Positions 43,910 through 44,297 of a stretch of 44,297 nucleotides of DNA are shown in pieces. The translations under genes and the position numbers were made by a program. The notes under the pieces are model-generated. The model worked only from the letters and a program-made list of their open reading frames with translations. It was not told the origin of the DNA and did not search any database. The stretch spans positions 1 through 44,297 of the forward strand of contig JAIPCR010000007.1 of assembly GCA_021738125.1 (NCBI GenBank). The letters are read 5' to 3'. Origin of the DNA: Sulfuritalea sp. (lineage in GTDB: Bacteria; Pseudomonadota; Gammaproteobacteria; Burkholderiales; Methylophilaceae). Positions within the stretch are counted from its first letter, which is position 1. Each line of letters begins with the position of its first letter.

Positions 43910-44297
43910 TGTTAAATATTGAAATCGATGGCAAAGCCCTAGAAGTAGAGAACGGCAGCTCAATTATTGATGCCGCTGATAAAGTTGGTATTTCAATCCC
44001 CCGTTTTTGCTACCACCCCAAGCTTTCTGTAGCGGCGAACTGCCGCATGTGCTTAGTGCAAGTTGAGAATTTTAATAAACCTTTGCCCGCTTGTGCTACT
44101 CCTGTGGCCGATGGCATGAAAATATTTACACGTTCTAAATCTGCTATTGAGGCGCAGAAGAGTGTGATGGAATTTCTGCTTATTAATCATCCTCTTGATT
44201 GTCCAATATGCGATCAAGGTGGTGAGTGCGACTTGCAAGATATCGCAATGGCTTACGGCACTAGTGGGTCAAGGTATACTGAAGAAAAGCGCGTAGT
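43909..44297 (+). CDS. nuoG: NADH-quinone oxidoreductase subunit G (3' end cut by window)
   Basis: The first 129 or so residues of NuoG, which continues past the right edge. It begins [20 protein letters not shown], the N-terminal [2Fe-2S] domain (cluster N1b), with cysteines in RFCYHPKLSVAANCRMC and PACATPV. The next segment, NHPLDCPICDQGGECDLQD, holds the His-Cys ligands for the next [4Fe-4S] cluster. The ATG overlaps the nuoF stop (TAATG). The partial state is due only to the window edge; no break is seen. Confidence 0.96.
   Translation, partial: MLNIEIDGKALEVENGSSIIDAADKVGISIPRFCYHPKLSVAANCRMCLVQVENFNKPLPACATPVADGMKIFTRSKSAIEAQKSVMEFLLINHPLDCPICDQGGECDLQDIAMAYGTSGSRYTEEKRV

Noticed and set aside
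1-44297. CRISPR arrays, insertion sequences, intact tRNA or rRNA genes
   Set aside because: I saw no regularly spaced repeats, transposase genes or complete RNA genes on either strand.

Overview
The window looks like the chromosome of a methylotrophic betaproteobacterium of the Methylophilales, close to Methylotenera or Methylophilus. Evidence: moderate-to-low GC; the betaproteobacterial/pseudomonad order leuC-leuD-leuB-asd-fimV-truA-trpF-accD-folC-SPOR-cvpA-purF-metZ; a gyrA-serC-pheA-hisC block; a complete pqqABCDE operon (PQQ is the methanol dehydrogenase cofactor); and a split nuoC/nuoD complex I operon. The genus is inference; no rRNA or methanol dehydrogenase gene is present.

Layout. 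(1) 1-2140 is an accessory segment: a small XRE repressor, a divergent secreted Cys-containing protein, a second secreted protein of unknown function, a phage terminase small subunit, and a CCACCA-ending sequence followed by a strong terminator that may be the 3' half of an integration site. (2) 2180-5748 holds rfbD, ppnP, yajQ and cimA. (3) 5731-6528 is an XRE/MmyB-like regulator, divergent from leuC with a palindromic operator between them. (4) 6675-24775 is the conserved biosynthetic block: leuCDB, an entericidin-like micro-lipoprotein, asd, fimV, an EcfT-like membrane protein, truA, trpF, trpB, trpA, accD, folC, a SPOR protein, cvpA, purF and metZ. (5) 24909-31903 is gyrA, serC, pheA, hisC and a DAHP synthase. 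(6) 32049-35534 is pqqABCDE. (7) 35622-39144 holds a Bcr/CflA efflux protein, a YqjD/YqjE/YqjK-like envelope trio and an AI-2E family permease. (8) 39391 to the right edge is nuoABCDEFG, with nuoG cut by the window.

How the genes work together. CimA plus LeuCD and LeuB can make 2-oxobutyrate from pyruvate (threonine-independent isoleucine route), and the same LeuCDB enzymes serve leucine. Asd and MetZ belong to the aspartate/methionine family. SerC, PheA, HisC and the DAHP synthase form a serine/aromatic group, with TrpF, TrpB and TrpA finishing tryptophan. PQQ synthesis beside complex I fits a periplasmic quinoprotein-oxidising lifestyle.

Most of the window is ordinary core genome. The points most worth a second look are: a likely ATT start codon for folC; an FNR/Anr-type box placed exactly at -41.5 from a candidate -10 ahead of nuoA; a 22-bp near-palindrome upstream of pqqA; the operator/promoter arrangement linking the XRE repressor to an unknown secreted protein; and the candidate integration-site scar before rfbD. 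I did not find a convincing new multi-gene system. The least explained genes are the two secreted proteins at 413-1410.
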